Made by a program: the position numbers and the translations under genes. The notes below the pieces were generated by a model. That model saw only the letters and a list, made by a program, of their open reading frames with translations, did not search any database and was not told where the DNA came from. A stretch of DNA of 59,430 nt, taken from assembly GCA_002787035.1 (NCBI GenBank), contig PCVP01000018.1:208-59637 (forward strand), written 5' to 3'. Positions within the stretch are counted from its first letter, which is position 1. Every line of letters starts with the position of its first letter. The stretch comes from Candidatus Peregrinibacteria bacterium CG11_big_fil_rev_8_21_14_0_20_49_14 (GTDB lineage: Bacteria > Patescibacteriota > Gracilibacteria > Peribacterales > Peribacteraceae). This document shows positions 1-7,971 of this stretch, one piece after another.

Positions 1-726
1 GTGAAATCCAGTAAGAATCAGATAGATGATATTACGAAAGAAATTAACGAGGCTATCGCCCGCGGTGAGCGTGTGCTCATTACGACTCTCACCAAAAAAA
101 TGTCGGAGAAGCTCAACGACTATCTTGTGGAGCAAGACTTTAAGGTGCGCTACTTGCACAGCGATATAGAAACCATGGAACGCATAGAAATACTTCGGCA
201 GCTTCGTACGGGAGAAATAGATATTGTCGTCGGAATCAATCTTCTTCGTGAGGGATTGGATCTGCCGGAAGTAAGTTTTATCGCAATTTTGGATGCCGAC
301 AAGCAAGGATTCCTTCGCTCGCGAGACGCGCTCATTCAGACAATCGGTCGTGCGGCGCGCAACCTGCACGGACATGTGACACTGTATGCCACGCCCGACC
401 CGGAAACAGGTGTGCCCAGGCAAACGGATGCCATGAAGCAGGCGATAGATGAAACGTATCGTCGTCGGGCCATTCAAGAGGCGTATAACAAAAAACACGG
501 CATTACGCCGAAATCAATCGAGAAGGCAGTGCACGATATCTCCGAAGAGCAACGCAAAATTGAATTGCGCAGACCAAAGAGGAATCACGACAAAATTCCC
601 GCCGATGAACGCAAGCGGCTCATGGAAGAACTGGAACAACAAATGGATCTTGCTTCTCAGAATTTGGAATTTGAAAAAGCAGCGGATTTGCGCGATGAAA
701 TAGAGCTTCTGAGACGAGGAAAGTAA
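1..726 (+). CDS. uvrB: UvrB, excinuclease ABC subunit B, C-terminal part
   Basis: UvrB is the helicase-like damage-verifying subunit of the UvrABC nucleotide excision repair nuclease; UvrA loads it and it then recruits UvrC. Only the last 241 residues are here. The frame is open at base 1 and the GTG there is an internal valine, so the true start lies before the window. Visible are helicase motif V (LLREGLDLPEV, about residues 81-91), motif VI (QTIGRAARN, about 113-121) and a C-terminal UVR domain (about 207-240), which in this family contacts UvrC. It ends 12 bases before the next gene on the same strand. Identification is secure. Confidence 0.97.
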   Translation: MKSSKNQIDDITKEINEAIARGERVLITTLTKKMSEKLNDYLVEQDFKVRYLHSDIETMERIEILRQLRTGEIDIVVGINLLREGLDLPEVSFIAILDADKQGFLRSRDALIQTIGRAARNLHGHVTLYATPDPETGVPRQTDAMKQAIDETYRRRAIQEAYNKKHGITPKSIEKAVHDISEEQRKIELRRPKRNHDKIPADERKRLMEELEQQMDLASQNLEFEKAADLRDEIELLRRGK

Positions 727-738
727 TAGAAAACTCTC

Positions 739-1137
739 ATGGCAGAAATTCCGCAAAATCTCATTCGGGCGATTGTAAAAGCAGGAATTACTGCAGATCC
801 CTCCTGTGCGCAATTTCGTGAAGTTGCGGAACGTGTAGAGGAGATTATTCGTCAGCAGGCGAGAGAGGCACACAGAGCAACCGGGAAGAGTGAGGCAATA
901 CTATACGGTCTGCTTATTGCGGAAGTCGGTGAGACGACGGTAAGTTTCTTGTATCAAAATGCCGAGCCTGACCGTATTTTGGGGTCCATAGAAGTTTTTA
1001 GTTTTGCCATACGGAGACGTGCATCGGAAATTATCACGGAGTTCAACAGACAGAAGCATGGATCTGCGGATGCGCCTTTGCCACCGGTGCACGAGAGAAG
1101 ACCTATAAAAGGCACGAAAGGCAGAAAGAAGTTTTAA
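739..1137 (+). CDS. Unknown 132-aa protein downstream of uvrB
   Basis: I do not recognise this protein. It begins ATG 12 bases after the uvrB stop and reads through 132 residues with no membrane segment or signal peptide. It looks mainly helical, with an acidic and amphipathic first half (about residues 20-50) and a strongly basic tail rich in K, R and G after residue 110. Tight spacing suggests co-transcription with uvrB. There is no Shine-Dalgarno sequence before the start. The basic tail is compatible with nucleic-acid contact, but that is a guess. Confidence 0.75.
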   Translation: MAEIPQNLIRAIVKAGITADPSCAQFREVAERVEEIIRQQAREAHRATGKSEAILYGLLIAEVGETTVSFLYQNAEPDRILGSIEVFSFAIRRRASEIITEFNRQKHGSADAPLPPVHERRPIKGTKGRKKF

Positions 1138-1166
1138 CGGTGCCAATTGTTAGATATATCTATATA

Positions 1167-1175
1167 TGGTATAAT
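1167..1175 (+). promoter_or_regulatory. Extended -10 element TGGTATAAT
   Basis: A perfect extended -10 (TG at 1167-1168, TATAAT at 1170-1175) lies 5 bases before a GTG (1181) and 11 bases before an ATG (1187). Transcription should start around 1181-1183, so the mRNA of the next gene has almost no leader. This is the cleanest consensus example of the arrangement seen across the window. Confidence 0.75.
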
Positions 1176-1186
1176 AATAAGTGAAA

Positions 1187-1624
1187 ATGGCACAAATACA
1201 AAAAGACAACACTGCCGCGCAGTTTCCTGCGGAGCTCCCTCCCCTTCCGGCAAGCGGAGTGGAGTTATACGACTCCATCATGCAACGCATAGAGCCGGAG
1301 TTGGTTTCCGCGGAACTTCCGAACGTGCGCAAGAGGCTGCAAAATGCGAAGCCCGAAACACTGAAGATGCAGGCAAAAAAGTATCTCGCTGCTTTCGGAA
1401 AGTTTCAGGAAATTCTCGCACTCAGTGAAAAGAGAATGAGCGAAGAAGTGCGCGTATTTGCGCATACGACGTATGCGGCACTCGAGAAAATTGCGGCATC
1501 CATAGACGCAGATGTCATTGTCTCCTTGGAGAAAGAGTTTGCAAGAACCGAAGACGTAAAACAGAAAACACCCGAAGACATTCTGGCAGAGGAAACAGCT
1601 CCTCCCGCGCCCAACGTTCTATGA
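1187..1624 (+). CDS. Unknown 145-aa helical protein
   Basis: Unrecognised soluble protein, apparently all-helical, with an N-terminal proline-rich stretch (about residues 15-25) and an acidic, proline-containing tail (about 125-145). GTG at 1181 is an alternative start two codons upstream. ATG at 1187 is preferred because a TGGTATAAT extended -10 ends at 1175, which would make either a leaderless or nearly leaderless message. Its TGA stop overlaps the next ATG in an ATGA arrangement, so the following gene is probably translationally coupled and works in the same process. Confidence 0.75.
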   Translation: MAQIQKDNTAAQFPAELPPLPASGVELYDSIMQRIEPELVSAELPNVRKRLQNAKPETLKMQAKKYLAAFGKFQEILALSEKRMSEEVRVFAHTTYAALEKIAASIDADVIVSLEKEFARTEDVKQKTPEDILAEETAPPAPNVL

Positions 1625-2511
1625 GGTATTTCTTCACTGCTCTCGGCTCTGAAAAAGAAGCACGTCTTCTGAATTTTATGGGAGCGGGGGGCGGACCTGA
1701 AATGCGTAGCAATACTCCCGAACCCATAGATACGAAGGACGTACCTCTGAACGATATTGAGCAATCGTTGGCGGAGAGCGAGGGATTGCTGGAGTCTATC
1801 GATGAAAATATAGAAGGAGCTGCCGATGTGATTGCAGATCGTGTGGAGGACATGGCAAAGGTATCGCAGGAAGCGTCCGACACGGCGGTGCAGCGAACCA
1901 ACGAGTACCTTCTCGACCAAGTGGAAGGAGGAAAGCGCACCATACAGGTACTTATTGCGGAGCTGCTGGATATGAATGCCGATGCGCAGCGCAATGTTGA
2001 GGAGCAACGTAACGTCAATGTGACAGATCCTCGTGCAGAGGAGCTCTCTCGCCAGGGACTTTCCATGTCTGAAATGTCTCTCCGCCTCACGGAACTTATG
2101 GGGCGACAGGTGGACAAGCACATTGCCACAGGAGGTGCGTTGGACGCCGCACTGGAAGACCAGGAGGGTACGGGACGTTCAAAGACGTGGCATAAAGTCG
2201 AAGGAGGTACGGAGCAGCAGAAGGAAGCAGTTACTCAAAATCAGCGTACCGAATCTGCCACATACGTACCCGATGCCTCTTTGGAACAGCCTGCACGAGA
2301 TATTCTCCTTGCCATGCAAATTGCGGAAGGCAACACGACGGGAGACGTAAACGGACCGGAAGCATACAGACAGCTTGCAGCGCAATTTACGGATATGGAA
2401 CCCGAGGATCAAAAAGCATTCATCACATGGATGAACGATACAATCGGATCGTTGCCATACGAGGCGACATCGGATATCGCCGGCACGTTGCATATCGACC
2501 GTACGGCATAG
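1621..2511 (+). CDS. Unknown 296-aa acidic helical protein
   Basis: Unrecognised. The protein is highly acidic and glutamine-rich, with a long region of predicted helix or coiled coil between about residues 35 and 190. No signal peptide or membrane segment is visible. The start ATG overlaps the previous stop (ATGA), which argues for translational coupling. An internal ATG at 1678 would give a shorter form beginning MGAGGGPEM. The gene is followed at once by a small membrane protein with its own promoter. Function cannot be inferred. Confidence 0.75.
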   Translation: MRYFFTALGSEKEARLLNFMGAGGGPEMRSNTPEPIDTKDVPLNDIEQSLAESEGLLESIDENIEGAADVIADRVEDMAKVSQEASDTAVQRTNEYLLDQVEGGKRTIQVLIAELLDMNADAQRNVEEQRNVNVTDPRAEELSRQGLSMSEMSLRLTELMGRQVDKHIATGGALDAALEDQEGTGRSKTWHKVEGGTEQQKEAVTQNQRTESATYVPDASLEQPARDILLAMQIAEGNTTGDVNGPEAYRQLAAQFTDMEPEDQKAFITWMNDTIGSLPYEATSDIAGTLHIDRTA

Positions 2512-2531
2512 AGAGTGCTACTCTTGCGGGT

Positions 2532-2975
2532 ATGTCCCTGTCCCCTTTTGCAGTTCGGAAGGCATCTTCTGCCATGCAGTGTAATATTCTCGCTGTTGCG
2601 ATGGGGTACGTTACCGCAGTCATACTCGTTGTACTCAGTTTCGGAATACTCTCTCGCGTGTCTCCGAATTTTGTGCCGAGCACGTCACAAAATACGTCTC
2701 TCAGTACAACATTACTTTTGGTCACTCTTGCGCTCAGTCTTCTTGCGGCGATTGCAGGGGGGTTTGTAACGGCATTGCTCTCAAAGAGTTCCAGAATCCG
2801 ACTCGCCGAAGCATTGGGTGGTTTCATGATTCTTCTCGGTATTCTCACCATGATGATGGAACATGGTACAAAACCTCTCTGGTGGCATATCACACTCTTT
2901 TTCTTTCTAATTCCCAGTACCGTGAGTGGAGCATGGCTTCATGCTGCCGTGACAAAGAAGCACAAGAAGTGGTAG
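2532..2975 (+). CDS. Small four-helix membrane protein
   Basis: A 147-residue integral membrane protein with about four hydrophobic segments (near residues 17-40, 60-82, 92-112 and 117-138) and a lysine-rich C-terminus KKHKKW. I cannot name a family. The frame runs open further upstream, but ATG 2532 is chosen because an extended -10 (TGC then TACTCT, ending 2524) lies 7 bases before it, giving a leaderless mRNA that starts at the codon. The upstream extension would overlap the previous gene heavily. Confidence 0.7.
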   Translation: MSLSPFAVRKASSAMQCNILAVAMGYVTAVILVVLSFGILSRVSPNFVPSTSQNTSLSTTLLLVTLALSLLAAIAGGFVTALLSKSSRIRLAEALGGFMILLGILTMMMEHGTKPLWWHITLFFFLIPSTVSGAWLHAAVTKKHKKW

Positions 2976-3047
2976 TCTTTGTAGAGCCACAGAGCTTGTC
3001 AATACACACGCGATTGCCTCAGTGCATATGCGCGCTAGTATGGGCAG

Positions 3048-3563
3048 GTGCGAATTTTGAGAATCTTAAAAGACCTCTGTCTTTTCCAGGGATGGATATT
3101 CATAGCCGCGGCAGTCATCATCTGCTGGCAGTCCGTGCGTACCATCGCGTGGCCGACAACAGAGGGAACAGTATCGAGGTCCTATGTGGCCTACCAAGAA
3201 GTCATGGGCAAAACATGGTACTGGCCGAAGGTTTGGTACGACTACGAAGTGGAAGACAGAAAGCTCAGTGCGGAAAATATCGCTTTCTTTGGTATGGCTC
3301 CCTTCGGAGCACGAATATTCCCGACGTGGGAAGAGGCGAATGTAGTGTTGCAGAGCCAGTACGCCGAAGAGAGAACAGTGACCGTTCGGTATAATCCAAG
3401 TAATCCTCTCAATGCATTTCTCGTCGTGCGGGTGATGAGTGCGGATTTTATTTTTGTGCTTGTAGCGGGCATTATTTTGTTGCTGGCGGGTTGGCTTTGT
3501 ACTCTCACTCTCCGCGGAAAAACACAACCTGTTATTGCCACAAGGCAAGTGCGCCGATCTTGA
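3048..3563 (+). CDS. DUF3592-like membrane protein
   Basis: A 171-residue protein with two membrane segments (about residues 12-32 and 132-153) flanking a soluble beta-rich domain containing the V-Y-Y-x-V-x-x-x-x-x-x-x-x-N-I-x-F pattern and a late RYNPSNP motif, as in DUF3592 proteins. The role of that family is not established. The start is GTG 3048; TAGTAT ends at 3041, 6 bases upstream, so the message is probably leaderless. It is followed by an independently promoted secreted protein. Confidence 0.72.
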   Translation: MRILRILKDLCLFQGWIFIAAAVIICWQSVRTIAWPTTEGTVSRSYVAYQEVMGKTWYWPKVWYDYEVEDRKLSAENIAFFGMAPFGARIFPTWEEANVVLQSQYAEERTVTVRYNPSNPLNAFLVVRVMSADFIFVLVAGIILLLAGWLCTLTLRGKTQPVIATRQVRRS

Positions 3564-3587
3564 CATCCGAAGAGAGAAGATTAGCCT
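3560..3587 (+). promoter_or_regulatory. Promoter TTGACA / TAGCCT
   Basis: TTGACA at 3560-3565 and TAGCCT at 3582-3587 are separated by 16 bases. The -10 ends 9 bases before ATG 3597, so the transcript would begin at or just before the start codon. The -35 overlaps the stop codon region of the preceding gene. Confidence 0.6.
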
Positions 3588-3596
3588 ATGCCTCCT

Positions 3597-3998
3597 ATGA
3601 AAAAATTATTTTTCGCATTGGCACCGGCTTTCATTATCGGATGTATTGCAGTAAGTATGCCAATTGAAGTTCGCGCGGAAGGCGAAGGTGTTCATCCTTG
3701 GGATTCCTACCAACGCTCATACAGATACCGCATTTCACAGCGTCACAATCGTACAGTCGACAGAAGTGATCCGTACTTCATGCGTACCGAAACGCACGCA
3801 TTGCACCCGTACTACAGGAATAACTATCACACATTCCTGGATGTCGACTCATCGAACGTCACAAGCTTCCAGCGTGAACTCTTTTTATCGGGCTTTCCGT
3901 ACTATCGGGTTCCCGACACATCGACATGTCGTAACCACAGCTACTACAGACCGAACTACCGCACACCTCCGAGCGACTTTCGGTGCATAGCGCACTGA
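3597..3998 (+). CDS. Secreted tyrosine- and arginine-rich small protein
   Basis: Unrecognised 133-residue protein with a clear N-terminal signal peptide (hydrophobic core about residues 5-23, likely cleavage near residue 30 after VRA) followed by a polar domain rich in Y, R, H, N and S. Two cysteines near the C-terminus could form a disulfide. ATG 3597 is preferred over ATG 3588 because a TTGACA/TAGCCT promoter ends 9 bases before it. It is convergent with galU. Likely exported; function unknown. Confidence 0.72.
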   Translation: MKKLFFALAPAFIIGCIAVSMPIEVRAEGEGVHPWDSYQRSYRYRISQRHNRTVDRSDPYFMRTETHALHPYYRNNYHTFLDVDSSNVTSFQRELFLSGFPYYRVPDTSTCRNHSYYRPNYRTPPSDFRCIAH

Positions 3999-4832
3999 TT
4001 ATTCTTCCACCGAGAAAATACTGACCGCCTTGGCGTACCCTTCCGGGTGTCCCGTATCTATGCGCTTTCCGGTGCACTCGTAGCCATAAATGGGAATGGA
4101 GTTCAGTTGTTTCGTCAGTGCGTCTATGAGGCGAATTTCTCCTCCGTGACCTGTTTCCACTTCAGGAAGCACGTCGATGACTGAGCGGGGAATGAGGTAC
4201 CGCCCAACGATTCCAAGATCGGAAGGTGCAAATTGCGGTTCCGGTTTTTCCACCAAACCTTTTATTTTTTTTAAATTCGACGATGAGGGGTGCTCACTTT
4301 CCACTTCCACTATGCCGTAACGCAGCGTGTCTTCCGGAGGAATTTTTTCCAGTGCCACTATCGCACCGCGCTCATCTTCCGTGAGCTTTTCGTATGCGCG
4401 TATCATTTGCTGCAGTGCGGATTGAGGACCGGTAAAAAGATCATCTCCGAACAGAATCGCTATGGTGCCATCCCCCACCCAATCTGCCGCCTGCAAAATT
4501 GCATGACCGTCTCCGTGCTGTTCGTCTTGGTACACCGTGTGGAAATTGACGGAGTCATACCGCATCAGCTCTTCCACCAAATGAAATTTTCCGCGCTTCT
4601 TCAGTTCTTCTTCGAGCGCAGGTTCAATTGTAAAATATGCAGGAATAGATTCCTTCCCTTTGCTTATGACAAAGCAGATGTCTGTAATGCCAACATCCAG
4701 ACACTCATGGACAAGATGAGCAATAATCGGCTGATTTCCGAGAGGGAGCATCTCTTTGGGCACTGCCTTCGTCCAAGGCATGAAACGCGTTCCAAGCCCT
4801 GCCACGGGGAGAATAGCTTGCGAAATCTTCAT
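3999..4832 (-). CDS. galU: UTP-glucose-1-phosphate uridylyltransferase
   Basis: GalU makes UDP-glucose from UTP and glucose-1-phosphate, the sugar donor for surface glycans. The 277-residue protein has the N-terminal nucleotide-binding signature LPVAGLGTRFMPWTKAVPKE (about residues 8-27), the FGDDLF metal/nucleotide motif near residue 127 and VEKPEP near 205, all typical of GalU; length is also typical. It ends one base after the convergent upstream gene. In this window it fits with the glycosyltransferase and envelope genes further on. Confidence 0.95.
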   Translation of the reverse strand: MKISQAILPVAGLGTRFMPWTKAVPKEMLPLGNQPIIAHLVHECLDVGITDICFVISKGKESIPAYFTIEPALEEELKKRGKFHLVEELMRYDSVNFHTVYQDEQHGDGHAILQAADWVGDGTIAILFGDDLFTGPQSALQQMIRAYEKLTEDERGAIVALEKIPPEDTLRYGIVEVESEHPSSSNLKKIKGLVEKPEPQFAPSDLGIVGRYLIPRSVIDVLPEVETGHGGEIRLIDALTKQLNSIPIYGYECTGKRIDTGHPEGYAKAVSIFSVEE

Positions 4833-4906
4833 GAAATATTCGGATGAATTGGTACGTCAGTGTATGTCGACACTCTACCACTTAGAAGCGGTTACAATAA
4901 CAAGAT

Positions 4907-4935
4907 TTGACAAATAATGAAAAAGTTACTAAAAT
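4907..4935 (+). promoter_or_regulatory. Strong promoter TTGACA-17-TAAAAT
   Basis: TTGACA at 4907-4912 and TAAAAT at 4930-4935 with a 17-base spacer form one of the best sigma-70-type promoters in the window. Transcription should start near 4942, giving a leader of about 25 bases before ATG 4967. Because this leader lies inside the open frame upstream of 4967, it supports choosing the later start. Confidence 0.75.
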
Positions 4936-4966
4936 AGGTACGAACACTCTCTTCACACACAAACAT

Positions 4967-5293
4967 ATGTCAAAAGCAAAGCAGTCTTCCGGTCTTGCAA
5001 CAGTGCACAATCTTTATGTGATGCAGTTCCAGCTTATGGAGTATCTCCAGAGAGGCATACGAACTGAAAACCAAGCGAAAGAAGCAAAGCAATGTCTTCG
5101 TGAATTTTCAAATCTGCTGGGTGTGGCAAATCCGGATTATATGGGCGGGGAAGATGTCTACGAGACCTTGGAAAAAATTCAGCATGAAATGTCCTCACGC
5201 CTGAAAGAGAAGTCCGTGAAGTCTCGTACCGCAAAGAAGGTCACTGCGACAGCGGTCAAAGTGAAGAAGGTCGCGAACCAAAAGAAGAAGTAG
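4967..5293 (+). CDS. Small protein with lysine-rich, histone H1-like tail
   Basis: A 108-residue protein with a mainly helical N-terminal domain (about residues 8-72) and a C-terminal tail (about 77-108) made almost entirely of K, A, V, T and S. Such tails occur in bacterial histone H1-like and some ribosome or nucleoid proteins, so DNA or RNA binding is a reasonable inference. I do not recognise the N-terminal domain. The frame extends upstream to an ATG at 4907, but the strong promoter at 4907-4935 makes 4967 the likely start. It is convergent with the hsp20 gene, two bases apart. Confidence 0.75.
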   Translation: MSKAKQSSGLATVHNLYVMQFQLMEYLQRGIRTENQAKEAKQCLREFSNLLGVANPDYMGGEDVYETLEKIQHEMSSRLKEKSVKSRTAKKVTATAVKVKKVANQKKK

Positions 5294-5295
5294 CA

Positions 5296-5775
5296 CTAAG
5301 CGCTTTCGTTGATCCGTACAATTTTTACTTTCTCTTCCTTTGGAATCAGAATTTTTAAGATGGAATCTTTGCTGAAGGTTGCTTTTACTTTCTTGGGGTC
5401 TATGGCCGTCGGCATGGTAATACTCCTGCTGAACTCACCCCAAAAACATTCCTGTACGTAATACTGCTGTTCCGAAATGTCATCTCCTAAAGTGCGCTCA
5501 CCGCGTATCGTAATTACTTTGCCATCGACTTCTATATCCAAATCCGCAAGTCGTACGCCTGCTATGGGTGCGCGAATGATGTAGTAGTTATCCAACTCGT
5601 AGATGTCCACCGTAATTTGCCCTCCTTGCTGAGGGGGGTTGGACGGTGCGGATTCCGTGTCTCCTTGCGAAACTTCCTTTTCCAAGTGCAGATTACCCGG
5701 CAAACCTGCAAGGGGTGCAGATCCGTGTTCCTGATTAAAGGCGCTGAAGATTCCGTGGAACGGTGAGGGGGTCAT
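5296..5775 (-). CDS. Hsp20 / alpha-crystallin small heat shock protein
   Basis: A 159-residue small heat shock protein that holds unfolding proteins in the cytoplasm. The alpha-crystallin domain covers about residues 55-148, with the typical beta strands ending in A-F-x-x-G/S-I-L-x-I-x-I-P-K (here ATFSKDSILKILIPK, about 132-146). The N-terminal arm is glutamine- and proline-rich. The C-terminal IVRINE may serve as the I-x-I contact motif. A TACGAT hexamer ends 8 bases before the ATG, predicting a leaderless message; no heat-shock operator such as CIRCE is evident. Confidence 0.93.
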   Translation of the reverse strand: MTPSPFHGIFSAFNQEHGSAPLAGLPGNLHLEKEVSQGDTESAPSNPPQQGGQITVDIYELDNYYIIRAPIAGVRLADLDIEVDGKVITIRGERTLGDDISEQQYYVQECFWGEFSRSITMPTAIDPKKVKATFSKDSILKILIPKEEKVKIVRINESA

Positions 5776-5881
5776 TAACGTGCATCGTACAGAATCCCCT
5801 TCCTGTTGTGCAAATCTCGATTGTCATCCGAGAGTTGCGGAGTGTTTTTAAATCTCGTCAAACCGACTATAGTGCTTCAGC

Positions 5882-6811
5882 ATGTCCGCAGCTCCGGAGC
5901 ACATTCGCAGCGTACGAGATTACCGCAATTTACTTCTGCGGGGATGTTGCATGGGTGCCGCAGACATTGTTCCCGGTGTATCTGGTGGCACAATGGCGTT
6001 TATTCTCGGTATCTATGAAGAGCTCATAGATTCCATCCGAACATTCGGCACCGCACAATTTTTAGGTGCGGTGGCACACCTGCGTTTGCGTCAGGCATTT
6101 GCCATGATCAATGTAAAATTTCTGCTCGCCGTTGGTGCAGGAATAGTGCTTGCTGTACTCACATTATCCCACGCATTGGAGTACGCATTGGAGCAGTACC
6201 CCATCGTTGTGTGGAGTTTCTTTTTCGGATTGGTTCTCGCCTCCGTGCATGTTGTTTCTCGGAGAGTACGATCGTGGAATGTTCTGCTGGGTACTGCGAC
6301 TGCCATCGGCTTACTTGGAGCGTACGCGTTGGTAGGATTGGTTCCCGTTGAAACACCGGATGCACCTTGGTTCTTGGTGCTGTGCGGTGCGGTGGCAATT
6401 TGCGCTATGATTCTTCCCGGCATATCGGGATCATTTCTTCTGGTATTGCTTGGGAAGTATGAATTTATTTTACGTGCGGTGAATGAGCGAGATATCGTCA
6501 GTGTGGGATACGTGGGAGTGGGTGCCGTGGTAGGCATCGTGGCTTTCTCTCAGGTGCTCAGCTGGTTGCTGCACAAACATCACGACATCACTGTCGCATT
6601 TCTCACGGGACTCATGATAGGAAGCCTGCGAAAAATTTGGCCGTGGAAAATATCTGCCGGAGTGTCGGGAGAGCACAACGTACTTCCGCATATGTTTGTG
6701 CAAGGTCACATAAACACGGATCTGTTCTCGGGTATTGCACTTCTGCTCATCGGCTTTATGGTCGTCATCATCCTGGAGCATCTGGCAAGCAGGGGTGAAG
6801 AAGGCAAATAA
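5882..6811 (+). CDS. DUF368 membrane protein, polyprenyl-phosphate translocase (PopT-like)
   Basis: A 309-residue polytopic membrane protein with the DUF368 signature near its N-terminus (GAADIVPGVSGGTMAF, about residues 22-37) and the internal repeat of it, ILPGISGSFLLV (about 178-189). DUF368 proteins are reported to return undecaprenyl phosphate across the membrane for reuse. The neighbour 36 bases downstream is uppP, which dephosphorylates the same lipid carrier, so context agrees. TATAGT ends 8 bases before ATG 5882, suggesting a leaderless message. Confidence 0.9.
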   Translation: MSAAPEHIRSVRDYRNLLLRGCCMGAADIVPGVSGGTMAFILGIYEELIDSIRTFGTAQFLGAVAHLRLRQAFAMINVKFLLAVGAGIVLAVLTLSHALEYALEQYPIVVWSFFFGLVLASVHVVSRRVRSWNVLLGTATAIGLLGAYALVGLVPVETPDAPWFLVLCGAVAICAMILPGISGSFLLVLLGKYEFILRAVNERDIVSVGYVGVGAVVGIVAFSQVLSWLLHKHHDITVAFLTGLMIGSLRKIWPWKISAGVSGEHNVLPHMFVQGHINTDLFSGIALLLIGFMVVIILEHLASRGEEGK

Positions 6812-6847
6812 GTTCGTATTACACACACGCTGAGTTATGCTGAGCAT

Positions 6848-7639
6848 GTGACTGTATTTCAGGCATTTGTGCTCGGCTTGCTGCAGGGGATTACGGAATT
6901 TCTTCCCGTTTCGAGTTCGGGACACTTGGTGCTTGCGGAATCAGTTTTTCGATTTTCCATCGATCCGCTGAGCATGCAGAGTTTTAATGTGCTGCTGCAC
7001 GCAGGGACACTTCTTGCTCTTCTGTTTTGTTACAGGGATCGTTGGTACAGACTTCTTCTTTCGCTCTTCACCAACGATACGGCACACAGGCGATTACTTT
7101 TCTTTCTCATCCTTGCCACCATTCCCGGTGCGGTGGCAGGAGTACTTTTTGAAGATGTCATAGCCAACGAGTTCAGTACGCGCACATCCGTAGCTGTTGC
7201 ATTTCTTGTAACCGCAGCAGTATTGGTGGTCGGAGAGCGTGCAGAGCAGCACAGGCGGATGGAGCATCTTTCTGTTGGCAAAGTTCTTTTGGTCGGCCTG
7301 GCACAGGCATTCGCGCTCCTCCCCGGACTGTCACGTTCCGGACTTACCATAAGCGCAGCACGCATTATGCAAACAGACAGATCCGAGGCATTGGATTTTT
7401 CGTTTCTTATGGCAGTTCCTATTATTGCAGGTGCAAGTGCCATGGCCTTACGGAGTCTTGTTACCGGTACGATATCGCTGCCATCTTCTTCTGTTGTCGG
7501 CATCGGATTTTTCAGTTCGTTTGTTGCCAGCGTACTCGCCATTCGTTTCTTGAGAGCATTTGTAGTCCGGCATAGTCTTGCGTGGTTTTCCCTGTATCTT
7601 GTTACTGCAAGCATGCTTCTTCTGCTTCTGGATCTCTGA
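6848..7639 (+). CDS. uppP: Undecaprenyl-diphosphate phosphatase
   Basis: UppP (BacA) removes one phosphate from undecaprenyl diphosphate so the lipid carrier can be used again in wall and surface-glycan synthesis. The 263-residue multi-pass protein carries the two family signatures GITEFLPVSSSGHLVL (about residues 14-29) and PGLSRSGLT (about 158-166). Start is GTG 6848; an overlapping upstream ATG is followed directly by TGA. TATGCT ends 6 bases before the GTG. Lies just after the DUF368 translocase, making a lipid-carrier recycling pair. Confidence 0.96.
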   Translation: MTVFQAFVLGLLQGITEFLPVSSSGHLVLAESVFRFSIDPLSMQSFNVLLHAGTLLALLFCYRDRWYRLLLSLFTNDTAHRRLLFFLILATIPGAVAGVLFEDVIANEFSTRTSVAVAFLVTAAVLVVGERAEQHRRMEHLSVGKVLLVGLAQAFALLPGLSRSGLTISAARIMQTDRSEALDFSFLMAVPIIAGASAMALRSLVTGTISLPSSSVVGIGFFSSFVASVLAIRFLRAFVVRHSLAWFSLYLVTASMLLLLLDL

Positions 7640-7685
7640 AACGAAAGGCAAAGAAAAGTAGTACGTAATACTATGACTTTTCTTC

Positions 7686-7713
7686 TTGAACAATTCTGAA
7701 TGCTAAGTAGAAT
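7686..7713 (+). promoter_or_regulatory. Possible promoter TTGAAC / TAGAAT
   Basis: TTGAAC at 7686-7691 and TAGAAT at 7708-7713, 16 bases apart, lie 33 bases before ATG 7747. This would give the small regulator a conventional leader of roughly 25 bases, unlike most genes here. Moderate match only. Confidence 0.4.
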
Positions 7714-7746
7714 GCCCCAACCTACCTCTCTTTACTGCCCACAATC

Positions 7747-7971
7747 ATGTCCGGTCCAGCCCTAAAAAACAGCATCCGTAAATTACGTTTCGACAAGAGC
7801 ATGACTCAAGAAGAGCTTGCTTTGCGTACGGGAGTGAGTCGCCAGACCATCATGAGCATAGAGCGTGGGCAGACAAATCCGTCTGTGTTGCTTGCGTACA
7901 AAATTGCTGCGGCACTGAACGAAGACGTGACCGTAGTGTTTCAGATGGAAGGAAATCTGGTACCTGTCTAG
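7747..7971 (+). CDS. XRE-family helix-turn-helix regulator
   Basis: A 74-residue single-domain DNA-binding protein. The HTH_3/XRE fold spans about residues 8-62, with the recognition signature MTQEELALRTGVSRQTIMSI (about 19-38) followed by ERGQTNPS. Proteins of this size and sequence type (YozG/TIGR-like XRE) usually act as dimeric repressors. No partner gene such as a toxin is adjacent. It overlaps recJ tail-to-tail by 4 bases (7968-7971). Confidence 0.92.
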   Translation: MSGPALKNSIRKLRFDKSMTQEELALRTGVSRQTIMSIERGQTNPSVLLAYKIAAALNEDVTVVFQMEGNLVPV

